Source: Flavobacteriales bacterium (lineage in GTDB: Bacteria > Bacteroidota > Bacteroidia > Flavobacteriales_D > Crocinitomicaceae). From it: DNA of 37,548 nucleotides. How positions within the stretch are numbered: position 1 is the stretch's first letter; each line of letters begins with the position of its first letter. A program made the position numbers and the translations under genes. The notes under the pieces are model-generated. The model did not search any database. It saw only the letters and a program-made list of their open reading frames with translations, and had not been told where the DNA came from. Shown here piece after piece: positions 25,950 to 35,684 of this stretch. The stretch is from positions 1-37,548 of the forward strand of contig JAKSBJ010000343.1 of assembly GCA_022361195.1 (NCBI GenBank). Direction: 5' to 3'.

Positions 25950-26010
25950 TCAACAGCTAACACCTCACACATTTCCATTTCCTAATTTAGCTCTGCTTAT
26001 CTCCCAGCTT

Positions 26011-26419
26011 ATGAAAACGCCCATTTTATTTGGTTTGTTGATCTTTCTTATCACAGCCTGTAAAAAGAAAGATGAACCTCAAATTGAAGAACCTGATTCC
26101 CCAACGCAATATGAATTGTTCATTGGTAACTGGGATATTACCAGTCGATCGGTAGATGGAATTTCTTCTTTAGAAACCTTAAACGAAACTTTTGTTTTCA
26201 CGACCAGTGCTGAGTCAAACTGAAGGAACCGCAATACATTCTTCCGATGGATACGATAATAATTTAAGTTTTACCCTCAAAGCTTCTCAGGACAGTATCA
26301 TTTTCACCAAAGAGTCAGGTAGTACCATGCGCTGTTATTACGAAATGTTCGAGACTCACTTTACCCTTCTTTATCAAGCCGAAGAAGGTATAACTCAGGA
26401 AAACTGGGAAAAACAATAA
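26011..26419 (+). pseudogene. Lipocalin-like lipoprotein with frameshift
   Basis: The first frame starts MKTPILFGLLIFLITACKKK (lipobox ITAC) and runs to a TGA at 26221-26223 through YELFIGNWDITSRSVDG and ETFVFTTSAESN. The second frame, open from 26192, continues with TEGTAIHSSDG, LSFTLKASQDSII, GSTMRCYYEMF and FTLLYQ to 26419. Together they make a normal lipocalin-like lipoprotein of about 130 residues (GNW motif at the first strand, then a row of beta strands). One inserted base or two lost bases near 26200-26222 explains the break. No long homopolymer is present at the site, so it may be a real mutation, though an assembly error is possible. Confidence 0.8.
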
Positions 26420-26480
26420 ATTACCAATTCAATTTCCTAAACATTTGTATTTTTAAGCTATTGATTTTAAACCACAGTCA

Positions 26481-27029
26481 ATGGCGCGAAAACTGGACAA
26501 AATTGTAGTTGTAGATATTGAGGCGACTTGCTGGGAAGGAAAAGCTCCCGACAATATGGAAAGCGATATCATTGAAATTGGTATTTGCCTTTTGGACGTT
26601 CATTCAGGTGAGATTAGTGATAACCGCGGAATTTTAGTTCAGCCAGAACGGTCTGTTATTAGTCCTTTTTGTACAGAATTGACGACCATTACTCCAGAGA
26701 TGATTGAAGAAGATGGAATTCCTTTTAAGGATGCTTTAAAGATTCTTAGAAATGAATATGCTTGTCAAAGTAGAGCCTGGGCAAGTTATGGAGCTTATGA
26801 CCTCAAACAATTTCAAAGGCAATGCAGTGCTTTGGAACGAGGTTATCCGTTTGGTCCTTCTCACATCAATGTAAAAACCCTTTATGCCTTAAAGCAAAAA
26901 TTGGGACATGAAACGGGAATGGCGGGAGCCTTAGATCAATTGGAAATTCCATTGGAAGGAACACATCACCGTGGTGTGGATGATGCCAAGAATATTGCTA
27001 AAATTTTGTGGTGGATTCTTAACAATTAA
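26481..27029 (+). CDS. DEDDh 3'-5' exonuclease (ERI1/KapD-like)
   Basis: 182 residues, a single exonuclease domain. The DEDDh residues are visible: D12 and E14 in VVVDIEATCW, D107 in YGAYDLKQF, H162 in THHRGVDDAKN with D167. Features such as EIGICLLDV, the LTTITPEMI segment and YDLKQFQRQC match the ERI1/3'hExo and KapD group, which trims RNA or short DNA 3' ends. No other domain is present. It starts 61 bp after the broken lipocalin gene and precedes the LuxR gene by 23 bp, so may share its transcript. Confidence 0.88.
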   Translation: MARKLDKIVVVDIEATCWEGKAPDNMESDIIEIGICLLDVHSGEISDNRGILVQPERSVISPFCTELTTITPEMIEEDGIPFKDALKILRNEYACQSRAWASYGAYDLKQFQRQCSALERGYPFGPSHINVKTLYALKQKLGHETGMAGALDQLEIPLEGTHHRGVDDAKNIAKILWWILNN

Positions 27030-27052
27030 GCTTGAAAAAACAAGATTAACAA

Positions 27053-27934
27053 ATGTTTCTATTTAAAGCCATCTTACTGGGAGTGTCTTATACCATTGGT
27101 ATAATTACCCTATCTGTTCAGTTGGTTTGTTATTTTAAAGAGATAGAATATCGTGAAACCCTTTTGCTTTCATCTGCTTTCCTTTTAAACATTTTAGTCA
27201 TTATCCTCAACGCATTTGGTCTTTTTCAAACAAGTGAGGAAATTGACTTTTATAATTTGTTGCTCAACATTTGTTCAGTATTGCTCATTTTTACCATTCC
27301 TCTCAACATTCATAAAGAACGGGTTGTCAAATCCGAAGCCACCAAGAATAAAATTCTTTTCATCCTTAGTTCGGCTCTGCTCATTTTTACCATAATTGGT
27401 TATATACTCAGTTTACATGAGCTTACTATAACTGTTGTAGGAAGCTTTTTAATGGTATCCGTTATTTACTCCATGTATCTTTCTACAGCTACAAATCCTT
27501 CTTTATTAATCAAACATCGGGAAAAAGAGGAACGCATTACAGCCCGATTTTTTCTCGTTTTTGTACCACTCTATATTGGATTTGGAATGCTCAATAACCA
27601 TTACGAATGGTTAAATATTTCATTTTTTGACGGTGAAATAATCCTCCCGATGATTTTTTGCGCACTGGCTGTTTCAAAACTGACGGATGATGTTAAGCGT
27701 TTGTCTTTGGGAAATGAAGTAAACAAAAGCACCCTGACAGAAAAACTCAACCATTATAGCCTAACCCCACGCGAGCAAGAAGTAGTTTCTCTATTAATTG
27801 CTGGTTATAGCTATAAAAAGATTGGCGAAGATCTTTTCATTTCTATGCCCACTGTTAAAACTCATGTTTCTAACATCTACAAAAAAACGAAGTCTAAAAA
27901 CAAGGTTGAACTCATCAACTTATTAAGTGATTAG
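27053..27934 (+). CDS. Membrane-bound LuxR-family regulator
   Basis: 293 residues. Six or seven hydrophobic segments from residue 5 to about 215 (for example ILLGVSYTIGIITLSVQLVC, ILFILSSALLIFTIIGYIL, FFLVFVPLYIGFGML), then a soluble C-terminal LuxR/GerE helix-turn-helix: YSLTPREQEVVSLLIAGYSY, KKIGEDLFISMPTVKTHVSN, IYKKTKSKNKVELINLL (about 233-290). This fusion of a multi-pass sensor and a DNA-binding tail is a known Bacteroidota arrangement. It should act from the inner membrane on nearby or distant promoters. No receiver domain is present. Ligand is unknown. The following hairpin may end its transcript. Confidence 0.88.
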   Translation: MFLFKAILLGVSYTIGIITLSVQLVCYFKEIEYRETLLLSSAFLLNILVIILNAFGLFQTSEEIDFYNLLLNICSVLLIFTIPLNIHKERVVKSEATKNKILFILSSALLIFTIIGYILSLHELTITVVGSFLMVSVIYSMYLSTATNPSLLIKHREKEERITARFFLVFVPLYIGFGMLNNHYEWLNISFFDGEIILPMIFCALAVSKLTDDVKRLSLGNEVNKSTLTEKLNHYSLTPREQEVVSLLIAGYSYKKIGEDLFISMPTVKTHVSNIYKKTKSKNKVELINLLSD

Positions 27935-27990
27935 AGATTTTTCACTTTTCTCCTTTTTAGCTCAATAACCCCTAAAATAAGGCCTCATAC

Positions 27991-28021
27991 AAAAGTATGA
28001 TATTGCTAAAATCATACTTTT
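27991..28021 (+). terminator. Hairpin after the LuxR gene
   Basis: AAAAGTATGAT (27991-28001) and ATCATACTTTT (28011-28021), 11 perfect pairs with a 9-base loop, then TCTG. A weak terminator is the simplest reading; an operator before the next gene is an alternative. Confidence 0.55.
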
Positions 28022-28081
28022 TCTGACGGTTGTTCTGTATTTCTCACCATAGTTTTGAGTCGAAATCAAAATTCAATTCAA

Positions 28082-28725
28082 ATGAAAACAATCACGCAGC
28101 CTTGTCTAAAACGCAACTGTTTATTGCTTGTTTTGGCGGGATTTTTTAGCCTCCAATTACACGCTCAGGATCCTTCTCCAAAAAAAGACAAAAAACCCAT
28201 CTCCTTTAAATTCAGCTATGGAAATCATGTTGCCAGTACCGGAAAAAATCTATTCAAGGTTTTTAATCCCAACCTTCAAGCAGGGGCAGAATTTAGTTAT
28301 AACAGAAATCAACAACACAAAATTGGACAAACGCTTGATTTAGGAAGTAGCATTAATGACGTTTGGGAAACAAACTGTACCTCTCATCCCATTTCTTTTA
28401 TCGCTATACTCATTCCAAAGGTCCTTTTGCCGACCTTGGTTTAGGAGCCGGAATTGCTCAACAATTCCATTCCCGTCATTTATTACAATACAATTCTGAA
28501 AGTGGTGAATATGAAGAAAGTGGAGACGGATTATACCTCAGTCTTTTTGTAGGTTATGAGTTTAGCCTTGGGTATGACTTTTCTCAAACCACTCAACTTC
28601 CTTTTGCCCTTTTCTTTAAAATCAGCAATTACGTTCAAGTTCCCTACCTGGGAACTCAAGACCTTCCCATTTTACCACAAGCAGTCACCCAGTTAGGAAT
28701 TAATTTCAAAATCAACCGAAAATGA
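28082..28725 (+). pseudogene. Outer-membrane beta-barrel protein with frameshift
   Basis: Start ATG 28082 (MKTITQPCLKRN), signal peptide ending LQLHAQ. The first frame runs to 28444 but loses sense after GQTLDLGSSINDV; the second frame, entered at about 28363, reads GNKLYLSSHFFYRYT and continues barrel strands (FADLGLGAGIAQQF, GLYLSLFVGYEFSLGYDF) to KINRK at 28725. One T missing from the GTTTGGG run at 28359-28365 explains the break exactly: GTTTTGGG restores DVLGNKLYL. Such homopolymer loss fits sequencing error or slipped-strand phase change. The end overlaps the next gene by four bases (ATGA). Confidence 0.85.
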
Positions 28726-29912
28726 AAAACTCAATTTTATCACTCATCATTGCAGGACTAAGCCTCACCTTCTTATCCTGCAAAAAAGAATATCCCAAAC
28801 CTAAAAATACAGCTGTTTGTGAGCTCGCCACAGCAGATCACCCCAAGAATTCAGCTTATCAGGCAGTTTTGGATGAACTCACCACAAAAGGTTTTGTTGG
28901 ACTGTCTCTTTTAACCGAAACACCTGAGGACGGAATTTGGATGGGAGCCAGTGGAATGGCCAGTATCGAGGACGACGTAAAAATGACTCCTTGCCACCTT
29001 CACCACACCGCTAGTTTATACAAAACTTTTGCTGCGGTTATCATTCTTCAATTGGCTGAAGAAGGGCATTTTAATTTGGAAGATAAAGCCTCCGCCTACC
29101 TTCCCTCCCAAATCATCGATCAACTTCCTAATGGTAATGATTTTACCATTGAACAATTACTGAGTCACCGAACAGGAATGGTAGACGTCTTTGAATTTGA
29201 TTTTATTCTAGACTTCTTTAATGATCCTTACAAACAATACACTACCGATGAGCTATTAGAATATGTTTATGGAACCAAGGCTGCCTCAGCTGTTGGAACA
29301 GATTTTTACTATTCAGATGCCAATTATATTCTGCTAACACTTATCATTAACCATTTTGCCGGAGATTTCAAAACAGAGGCAGAACAACGCATCTTTAATC
29401 CGCTTGGGATGGGAGAAACAACCTTAATTACATCACCCGACGAAGTTCCATCTAATGTCGCCAATAGCTATTGGGATAAATACGGCGATGATAAACTAGA
29501 AAATAATTCGGACATACAAGCAGCTTTAACCGCTGGTTTAAGCGGAACTGATGGCATCATATCGAGTAGTACAGATATCAATAAATTCACCAAAGGCATT
29601 TTTGATGGTAGTTTACTCAATTCTTCTTCCATAAACCAATTAGCCTTAATACGAGAGGTACCCGAAATTGAACAAGAAAAACATGGTATTATGGGATATG
29701 GATTAGGAGTTATGCAAGTATCCATTAATAATTCAATTTGGCAAGGTCATTTTGGAAACCACGTTGGCTCAGGAGCAATAATGCTCTACAATCCCGAAAA
29801 ACAACAATCAATTGTGGTTTTCACCAATACAGGAACATTTTTCTCTGATCATATAAAACCAACTTTTTTTGGTGAGTTATTGTGGAGGATTTCAACAATA
29901 ATGGACGCTTAA
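28722..29912 (+). CDS. Beta-lactamase-fold serine hydrolase lipoprotein
   Basis: 396 residues. Lipobox LTFLSC (Cys20) followed by KK. The class C beta-lactamase/DD-peptidase fold is marked by the SxxK nucleophile TASLYKTF (S98, K101), the helix partner motif YYSDANY (Y197) and a HxG-like HFGNHVGSG late in the chain, with LLSHRTGM after the nucleophile helix as in this family. The middle motif reads YSD rather than YSN, which is common among serine hydrolases. The enzyme probably acts on peptides or esters at the membrane. Its start overlaps the barrel gene stop, so the two are translationally coupled and may work together. Confidence 0.88.
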   Translation: MKNSILSLIIAGLSLTFLSCKKEYPKPKNTAVCELATADHPKNSAYQAVLDELTTKGFVGLSLLTETPEDGIWMGASGMASIEDDVKMTPCHLHHTASLYKTFAAVIILQLAEEGHFNLEDKASAYLPSQIIDQLPNGNDFTIEQLLSHRTGMVDVFEFDFILDFFNDPYKQYTTDELLEYVYGTKAASAVGTDFYYSDANYILLTLIINHFAGDFKTEAEQRIFNPLGMGETTLITSPDEVPSNVANSYWDKYGDDKLENNSDIQAALTAGLSGTDGIISSSTDINKFTKGIFDGSLLNSSSINQLALIREVPEIEQEKHGIMGYGLGVMQVSINNSIWQGHFGNHVGSGAIMLYNPEKQQSIVVFTNTGTFFSDHIKPTFFGELLWRISTIMDA

Positions 29913-29935
29913 AAAGTTAAAATTAGTTCAACTTT

Positions 29936-29977
29936 AAGTCAGGAAAAGATCGTAGATTTTCTTCCTGACTTTTGTTT
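29936..29977 (+). terminator. Terminator after the serine hydrolase gene
   Basis: AAGTCAGGAA (29936-29945) and TTCCTGACTT (29962-29971), ten perfect pairs with a 16-base loop, then TTGTTTTTC. Confidence 0.75.
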
Positions 29978-30047
29978 TTCGAAAGCCTGCAAAACCACTT
30001 CACAAACCACTGACTTACAAATAGTAAAGCATAAAACAGATTTACAT

Positions 30048-30055
30048 TACCTTTG
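30048..30055 (+). promoter_or_regulatory. -7 element before the sensor-phosphatase gene
   Basis: TACCTTTG, an exact TAnnTTTG, 24 bp before the TTG start at 30079. This gives a very short leader. No good -33 TTTG is seen. Confidence 0.5.
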
Positions 30056-30078
30056 TATTTACAAAATCGCTACTTCTG

Positions 30079-33000
30079 TTGAAAACTGTTCGCTTATTAC
30101 CATTTTTGGTTCTGCTGGTCATGGCCTGCGAAAAAACTGTTGATGAAAATTCCAATTCCATTGAGCAGGAAGGAATTATAATTCCGCAAACTCAAAAGTT
30201 GGACACTGTAAACGGTTACGCTTTTAATACCGTAAAGGGTGATAGTATTTCTCCTTTAATCAACAGCCTTGGAGATACTATTCTAAGTGGTCATTTTTTT
30301 CAAATTCATGGTAAAAAAATCCCGAAAGATTCAGTCGTCAAACCCCATGTCATAAATGTCTCAGATTTTGAAAAATTAGAAACTGTTCCCATTAATAATA
30401 ATGGTTTTGTTCCGGATGACAACGCTTTTACAACAAGTGTTAATTCGGCCGATTTAATTGTTACATCCTGTGAAACAGACACCAGTATCGCTCCCCTAAT
30501 CAATTCATTAGGAGATACAGTCTTAACAGGAATTCCCTACCACAGTTCTGGTGATAAAAAAGCATTTATTCAAAAACCATCCGTGCCAGCTTCGCCTCCT
30601 TCGGTAAAAGATAATGCTCGAGAAGACATCCGCTTTTTGGGTCTTGACCACGGATTAAGTTCAGTAAGTATTAGAGGCATGTGTAAAGACCAAAATGAGA
30701 ACATTTGGTTAGGCTTAAATGGAGGCGGCATATCCCGTTACGATGGTGTTTCTTTTACCAACTATACCATTAGTGAAGGACTTACTTCTAACATCATCTT
30801 TGACATCATAACGGATAAAGAAGGGAATTTGTGGATTTCTACCTGGGAAGGTGGAATATGTAAATATGATGGTACCGAACTCACGGTTTATAATGAATCT
30901 CACGGACTTCCAACAAATAACATCTGGTCATCATATTGCGACTCAAAAGGTAATTTATGGTTTGCAACTTTTCAGGGAGGATTGGTAAAATACGACGGAC
31001 AGTCCTTTACTAACTACTCCATGCGTGAAGGACTGCCCAACCACTTTGTTTATACTGTAAGTGAAGATTTGGATGGAAATATTTGGTTAGGCACTCATTT
31101 TGGTGCGGTCAAATTTGACGGTGAATCATTTACAACCATCAATGCATCTCATGGGCTTACGGGACCTATTTATGGTTTGACTTGTGATCAGAAAGGAAAC
31201 ATATGGATGGCCTCTTATGCTTCAGGAGTTTTTGTATATGATGGAGAAAAGCTAACAAATTACAATACCGAAAATGGTCTAAATAGCAATAAAGTTGATA
31301 ATGTGAATGTGGATGCTGAAGGGAAAATATGGATTGGAACTTATGGCAGTGGCATAACAATTTTTGATGGTCATCGCTTTCAATACCTTTCGGAGGAGGA
31401 TGGATTAACCTCGAATTATTGTTTGGATGTTTTATTCGATTCTGGAAACAACGCATGGCTTGGTAGCTGGGGTGGAGGCGTAAATATTATCACTCAAAAT
31501 AGTTTTAGTCACAGCTACAATCAATCCCCTCGTGAGCTTCCTTTTGATGATGTTTATGCTATTACGCAAGATAGCCGAGGCAACATTTGGTACGGAACCA
31601 ATAACAATGGAATCGCCATTCAAAAAGGAAACTCATTTTACAAATTGGGCTATGAAGAAAGTTTAAGTGGAAAATTGGTCTATGATTTTTACGAGGATGT
31701 AGATAGCAGTATGTGGATGACCGTGAGTGGTGGTGGTATTTTCCATTATCAGAATGAACAGTTTTTACAATACAGCATTCCACAAGGTTTATCTGGTGGA
31801 TTTCCGTATAACATTAAACGTTATAAGAACAACTTGTGGATTGGAACCTGGAATAATGGTTTGAACGAATTTGATGGGGAATCCTTTACCCATTACACCA
31901 ATAAAGAAGGGATGAGTTCTGATAATATTTATCAAACTCTGCCAGACAAATCAGGAGGCTTTTGGATAGCAACTTGGGGCGGAGGAATCAGTTATATGAA
32001 AGATGATCAAATCATCCATTATACTGAAAAAGAGGGATTGAGTTCTAATACGGTTTTCACTGTTTTTGAAGATGATAATTCCAATATTTGGATTGGAACT
32101 TTTGGGGGTGGAGCTTGCAAATTTGACGGGAAATCTTTCAGCTACTTCACAACGGACAATGGTTTACCAACCAACAATGTCTGGTCCATCATTCAAGATA
32201 ATGACGGGCACATTTGGATGGGGACTGATAATGGATTGGTAAGATTAACGGAGATGCAAAACAATGAATTTAAAATTGCATCTTTTTCAAAAGCCGACGG
32301 CTTAAAAGGAATGGACTTTTTTGCCAACAGTGTTTCATTAGGGAAAGACAACACTCTTAGATGGGGAACGGGAAAAGCCGTTGAATCCATTGACTTAAAC
32401 ACCTTTAAATTATCCAAGCAAAGTCCGCAACCTCATCTAAAAGAAATTACAGTTAACGAAGAAGAGGTTGATTTTCATAATGTGGATCAAAAAGAACTGG
32501 CATTCACCTATCAGGAAGCAGCTCCTTTTTACAACTATCCGTTACAAGCCACTTTCCCTTATGAAAAAAATCATCTCAAATTCTCCTTTGCAGCCATTGA
32601 TTGGAATGCTCCCCACAAAATCAAATACAGCTATCGACTTAAAGGTTTAAATGAAAACTGGAGCGTCCCTTCCAATGTAACAACTGCCGACTATCGCAAC
32701 ATTCCTTACGGAACCTACACCTTTGAATTAATGGCTATTGGTGAAAGTGGTGAATGGAGTGATGCTTTTGAATATGATTTTACCATTCTTCCACCCTGGT
32801 GGCATAGCTGGTGGGCAAGAATTTTATTTGGTATAGCAGCCTTCCTAATTATTTTAACCCTTATCAAATGGCGAACTCAAAAATTAAAAAACCGACAAAG
32901 AGAACTGGAATCTGAAATTGCCGCTGCTACGCAAGATTTACGCGTAAAAAATCAGCAAATAGAACAACAAAAAGAAGCAGTAGAACAGGCTCACCAAAAA

Positions 33001-33834
33001 ACAGAACTTCAAAAAACCATCATTGAAGAAACCCACAAAGAAATTACTGATAGTATTTTATACGCCAAGCATTTGCAAGACGCCATTCTTCCAAAACAAG
33101 AAGAGGTGGACAAACACTTTAAGGAAAACTTCATTCTATTCAAACCAAAAGATGTGGTAAGTGGCGACTTCTACTGGTTTGAACAGATAAACGACATCTC
33201 ATTTTTAGCCGTTGCAGATTGTACAGGTCATGGTGTACCAGGAGCAGTCATCAGTATTGTTTGTTCTAACGCACTCAACCGGGCGGTGAAAGAATTTAAC
33301 ATTGTTGAACCAGCCAAAATTTTGGATAAGGTTCGAGAATTAGTCATTGAGACATTTACCAAAAGTGGAAGTGAAATAAAGGACGGAATGGATATTTCTC
33401 TCTGTGCTTTTAAGGATGGAAAAATTTATCATTCAGGAGCAAACAACCCGCTCTGGATTATTCGAAAAACAGACTTGCTTTCTGAAGAACAGAAGGCCGA
33501 TCGAGGAACAATTTTGGAAGATGAGTTTTCATTAATCGAGATCAAAGCCAATAAACAACCTGTTGGTTTGTATGAAAAAATGCAAGGCTTTTTCCAAACC
33601 GAAATCACCCCTCAAAAAGGAGACATTTTATACCTCTTTACCGATGGATTTGCAGATCAGTTTGGTGGTGACAAAGGAAAGAAATTAAAATATAAGCCGT
33701 TTAAGCGGTTGTTGCTGCGAACTTTTAATGCTGGTTTAAAAGACCAGGGTACACAAATCAATAGCGAATTTGAAAACTGGAAAGGTAATCTGGAACAAAT
33801 TGATGATGTTTGTGTAATCGGACTTAGGGTTTAA
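30079..33834 (+). CDS. Reg_prop/Y_Y_Y sensor with SpoIIE-type PP2C phosphatase
   Basis: 1251 residues; the start is TTG at 30079, since no ATG is near and the signal peptide begins there. Signal peptide and lipobox LLVMACEK (Cys17). Residues 57-71 and 137-151 are a duplicated block, PLINSLGDTILSG and PLINSLGDTVLTG. About 185-730 is a two-bladed beta-propeller made of reg_prop repeats (NIWLGT, GGG-x-YDG, FTNYTxxxGL). A Y_Y_Y domain (about 835-905), one transmembrane helix (about 910-930) and a coiled coil (935-985) follow. The C-terminal 265 residues are a SpoIIE/PP2C phosphatase: VVSGDFYWF and ADCTGHGVPGAVIS, with a late DGFADQF supplying metal-binding Asp. Output is thus Ser/Thr dephosphorylation, probably on an anti-sigma antagonist, rather than His kinase. 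Confidence 0.9.
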   Translation: MKTVRLLPFLVLLVMACEKTVDENSNSIEQEGIIIPQTQKLDTVNGYAFNTVKGDSISPLINSLGDTILSGHFFQIHGKKIPKDSVVKPHVINVSDFEKLETVPINNNGFVPDDNAFTTSVNSADLIVTSCETDTSIAPLINSLGDTVLTGIPYHSSGDKKAFIQKPSVPASPPSVKDNAREDIRFLGLDHGLSSVSIRGMCKDQNENIWLGLNGGGISRYDGVSFTNYTISEGLTSNIIFDIITDKEGNLWISTWEGGICKYDGTELTVYNESHGLPTNNIWSSYCDSKGNLWFATFQGGLVKYDGQSFTNYSMREGLPNHFVYTVSEDLDGNIWLGTHFGAVKFDGESFTTINASHGLTGPIYGLTCDQKGNIWMASYASGVFVYDGEKLTNYNTENGLNSNKVDNVNVDAEGKIWIGTYGSGITIFDGHRFQYLSEEDGLTSNYCLDVLFDSGNNAWLGSWGGGVNIITQNSFSHSYNQSPRELPFDDVYAITQDSRGNIWYGTNNNGIAIQKGNSFYKLGYEESLSGKLVYDFYEDVDSSMWMTVSGGGIFHYQNEQFLQYSIPQGLSGGFPYNIKRYKNNLWIGTWNNGLNEFDGESFTHYTNKEGMSSDNIYQTLPDKSGGFWIATWGGGISYMKDDQIIHYTEKEGLSSNTVFTVFEDDNSNIWIGTFGGGACKFDGKSFSYFTTDNGLPTNNVWSIIQDNDGHIWMGTDNGLVRLTEMQNNEFKIASFSKADGLKGMDFFANSVSLGKDNTLRWGTGKAVESIDLNTFKLSKQSPQPHLKEITVNEEEVDFHNVDQKELAFTYQEAAPFYNYPLQATFPYEKNHLKFSFAAIDWNAPHKIKYSYRLKGLNENWSVPSNVTTADYRNIPYGTYTFELMAIGESGEWSDAFEYDFTILPPWWHSWWARILFGIAAFLIILTLIKWRTQKLKNRQRELESEIAAATQDLRVKNQQIEQQKEAVEQAHQKTELQKTIIEETHKEITDSILYAKHLQDAILPKQEEVDKHFKENFILFKPKDVVSGDFYWFEQINDISFLAVADCTGHGVPGAVISIVCSNALNRAVKEFNIVEPAKILDKVRELVIETFTKSGSEIKDGMDISLCAFKDGKIYHSGANNPLWIIRKTDLLSEEQKADRGTILEDEFSLIEIKANKQPVGLYEKMQGFFQTEITPQKGDILYLFTDGFADQFGGDKGKKLKYKPFKRLLLRTFNAGLKDQGTQINSEFENWKGNLEQIDDVCVIGLRV

Positions 33835-33919
33835 AACAACCTTTCTTAAGTTTATTTAACTGTCTTCTAACAAAGTGGCTTTTTGTCTTCACTATCTTTA
33901 AAAAACCAAAAAACTGGTC

Positions 33920-34567
33920 ATGAAAGCAAAAACGATCTTATACTCCATCCTTTTTTTAGCCCAGTTTGCATTCATTCCATCATTGTTGGCAAATGAAGTT
34001 TCGATTAAAATTGAATGGGTAAATGATCTTGAAGGTGATTTTTCATTCAAAGAAAAGTGGGATTATCCTGAGAATGTTTTTAGGAGTCAACATGGGCAAT
34101 TAGTTTGTGATTGGATTTGTCCCGAAGAGTTGGACCAGATGAGAGATGATGAAGGAAAAATCATTCCCGATTCTTTAGAAGCTTATTACCAATTATTAGA
34201 TACAACGCATTTGTATCATTCTTTGCAATCAACCGCTCAAGTATATGAATGGGCTGGATCAAACTACATCCATTTCAAAAAATTAAACGATGGATCAGTT
34301 CGTGGAACATCCACATGTAATGCATCTACTCACAGTAGTTTAATTTTGGAATTGGACAAACAGTTTTTGAAAGCTTCTATTCATTTTAACAGTATCCGAG
34401 ATCTAGGAATTCATGAATTTCAGGCCACGAGTGGAAGTATTAAAATTGACCAAAAACTCTTCGAACAAGGAATAGTAAAAGCGGCTTTTGATCTCACTTT
34501 CAAAAACACTCTCGACCAACAATATGGCTTATATTGGAAAGGTCAAATCTATTCCATCATCCAATAA
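33920..34567 (+). CDS. Secreted protein of unknown function
   Basis: 215 residues. Signal peptide MKAKTILYSILFLAQF then a cut near LLANE. The mature part is mostly beta: IKIEWVNDLEGDFSF, GQLVCDWICPEELD (two Cys near 64 and 68), STAQVYEWAGSNYIHFKKL, GTSTCNASTHSSLILELD and VKAAFDLTFKN. I do not recognise a family. It is the first of three envelope-type genes behind the sensor-phosphatase, with 85 bp between. Confidence 0.65.
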   Translation: MKAKTILYSILFLAQFAFIPSLLANEVSIKIEWVNDLEGDFSFKEKWDYPENVFRSQHGQLVCDWICPEELDQMRDDEGKIIPDSLEAYYQLLDTTHLYHSLQSTAQVYEWAGSNYIHFKKLNDGSVRGTSTCNASTHSSLILELDKQFLKASIHFNSIRDLGIHEFQATSGSIKIDQKLFEQGIVKAAFDLTFKNTLDQQYGLYWKGQIYSIIQ

Positions 34568-34621
34568 GTCGATGTAACTTTTTTTGATCAATTGTACACT
34601 TACAGGGCAAATGTTCAAAAA

Positions 34622-35500
34622 ATGAAATTCATTTACACCTTCCTTTTATTTCTTTTATCCGCAAACTGTAAAACCCAAACAAAGTTCACTTTTGAGAACT
34701 TTGAAGAGGAGTTTTTTAATTATCAACCTAGCCAAAAAGAAACCGTTTCAGACAAAGATTTTGAATGGGCAGTTTTTGTATTGGACGAAACCCAAAAGGC
34801 ACTTAATAAAGACGAAGCCAATTATCATGTCACACATTATTGGAATATCCTTTCGGCATTTGATAAATTGGAAGAAGATGTAGAAATTCTCCAAATAGTT
34901 TTCAAAAAAATGGCAGCCAGCGAAGGGAGTTGTACATACATCACTTCCTACAAAGACAAAGTATCATTTGACGATAAAATTCCTCTTTTATATGAGCGGT
35001 ATTTCAACCAATGTCAAAGTAATTCATCAGGCAAAAATGAATTTGATTTAGATGAATATATTGGCAAAAATATGCTGGATTCACAATTGGTTCATTTGAT
35101 GGTTAAAATTGACCTGGACGACCAAAAATACAGAAGTGCTTCGGAAGAAATCTTCAATCAAAACCAACCTGCATTAGATCTGAAAAACCAAGGTTTAATC
35201 GATTCTCTTTTTGGACACTACAAAACGTATATTGGAACATCCTTGGTTGGAGAAAAATATGCCTTTGTGATGTGGTCTGTCATCCAACATTCAAATTTAA
35301 AGATGATGGAAAAATACCTTCCCATTGTTTATGATGCCGTAAAAAAGGAGCAATTGGAACTAACCCCACTGAAAATGTTAATTGACCGTTACTTTGGTTT
35401 GAAATACGGTTATCAGGTTTTTGGTACACAACACGGTTTCGGCTTTGAAATGGCTGATGAAAAAACGCGCAAAGAAATCAGTAAAAAATATGGTCTTTAA
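34622..35500 (+). CDS. Exported lipoprotein-like protein of unknown function
   Basis: 292 residues from the ATG at 34622; the upstream in-frame ATG at 34592 would spoil the signal peptide. Signal MKFIYTFLLFLLSANCKTQ with a lipobox-like Cys. Mainly helical after that, with acidic and aromatic residues (FENFEEEFFNYQ, AANYHVTHYW-like segments); no motif I can name. It lies 54 bp behind the 33920 gene and is probably in the same unit. Confidence 0.65.
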   Translation: MKFIYTFLLFLLSANCKTQTKFTFENFEEEFFNYQPSQKETVSDKDFEWAVFVLDETQKALNKDEANYHVTHYWNILSAFDKLEEDVEILQIVFKKMAASEGSCTYITSYKDKVSFDDKIPLLYERYFNQCQSNSSGKNEFDLDEYIGKNMLDSQLVHLMVKIDLDDQKYRSASEEIFNQNQPALDLKNQGLIDSLFGHYKTYIGTSLVGEKYAFVMWSVIQHSNLKMMEKYLPIVYDAVKKEQLELTPLKMLIDRYFGLKYGYQVFGTQHGFGFEMADEKTRKEISKKYGL

Positions 35501-35684
35501 ACCAAAAACGTATTTCTTCGTCTATGTAAACAGAATCAAGATCATAAATGACCAGCTAATTTTTATTCGTGAAAGAACTCCTAACCAACTAAAAATGAAA
35601 GCTGAAACAAAAAAACAAACCCTCCGATATTTTTGGAACGAAATTTGAGAGTTGTATTGTAAATAACATACAACTTCTGAAAAA

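Noticed and set aside
35421..35648. 75-codon frame after the 34622 gene
   Set aside because: Most of it is a shadow of the 34622 gene in another frame; the tail has no family signal.
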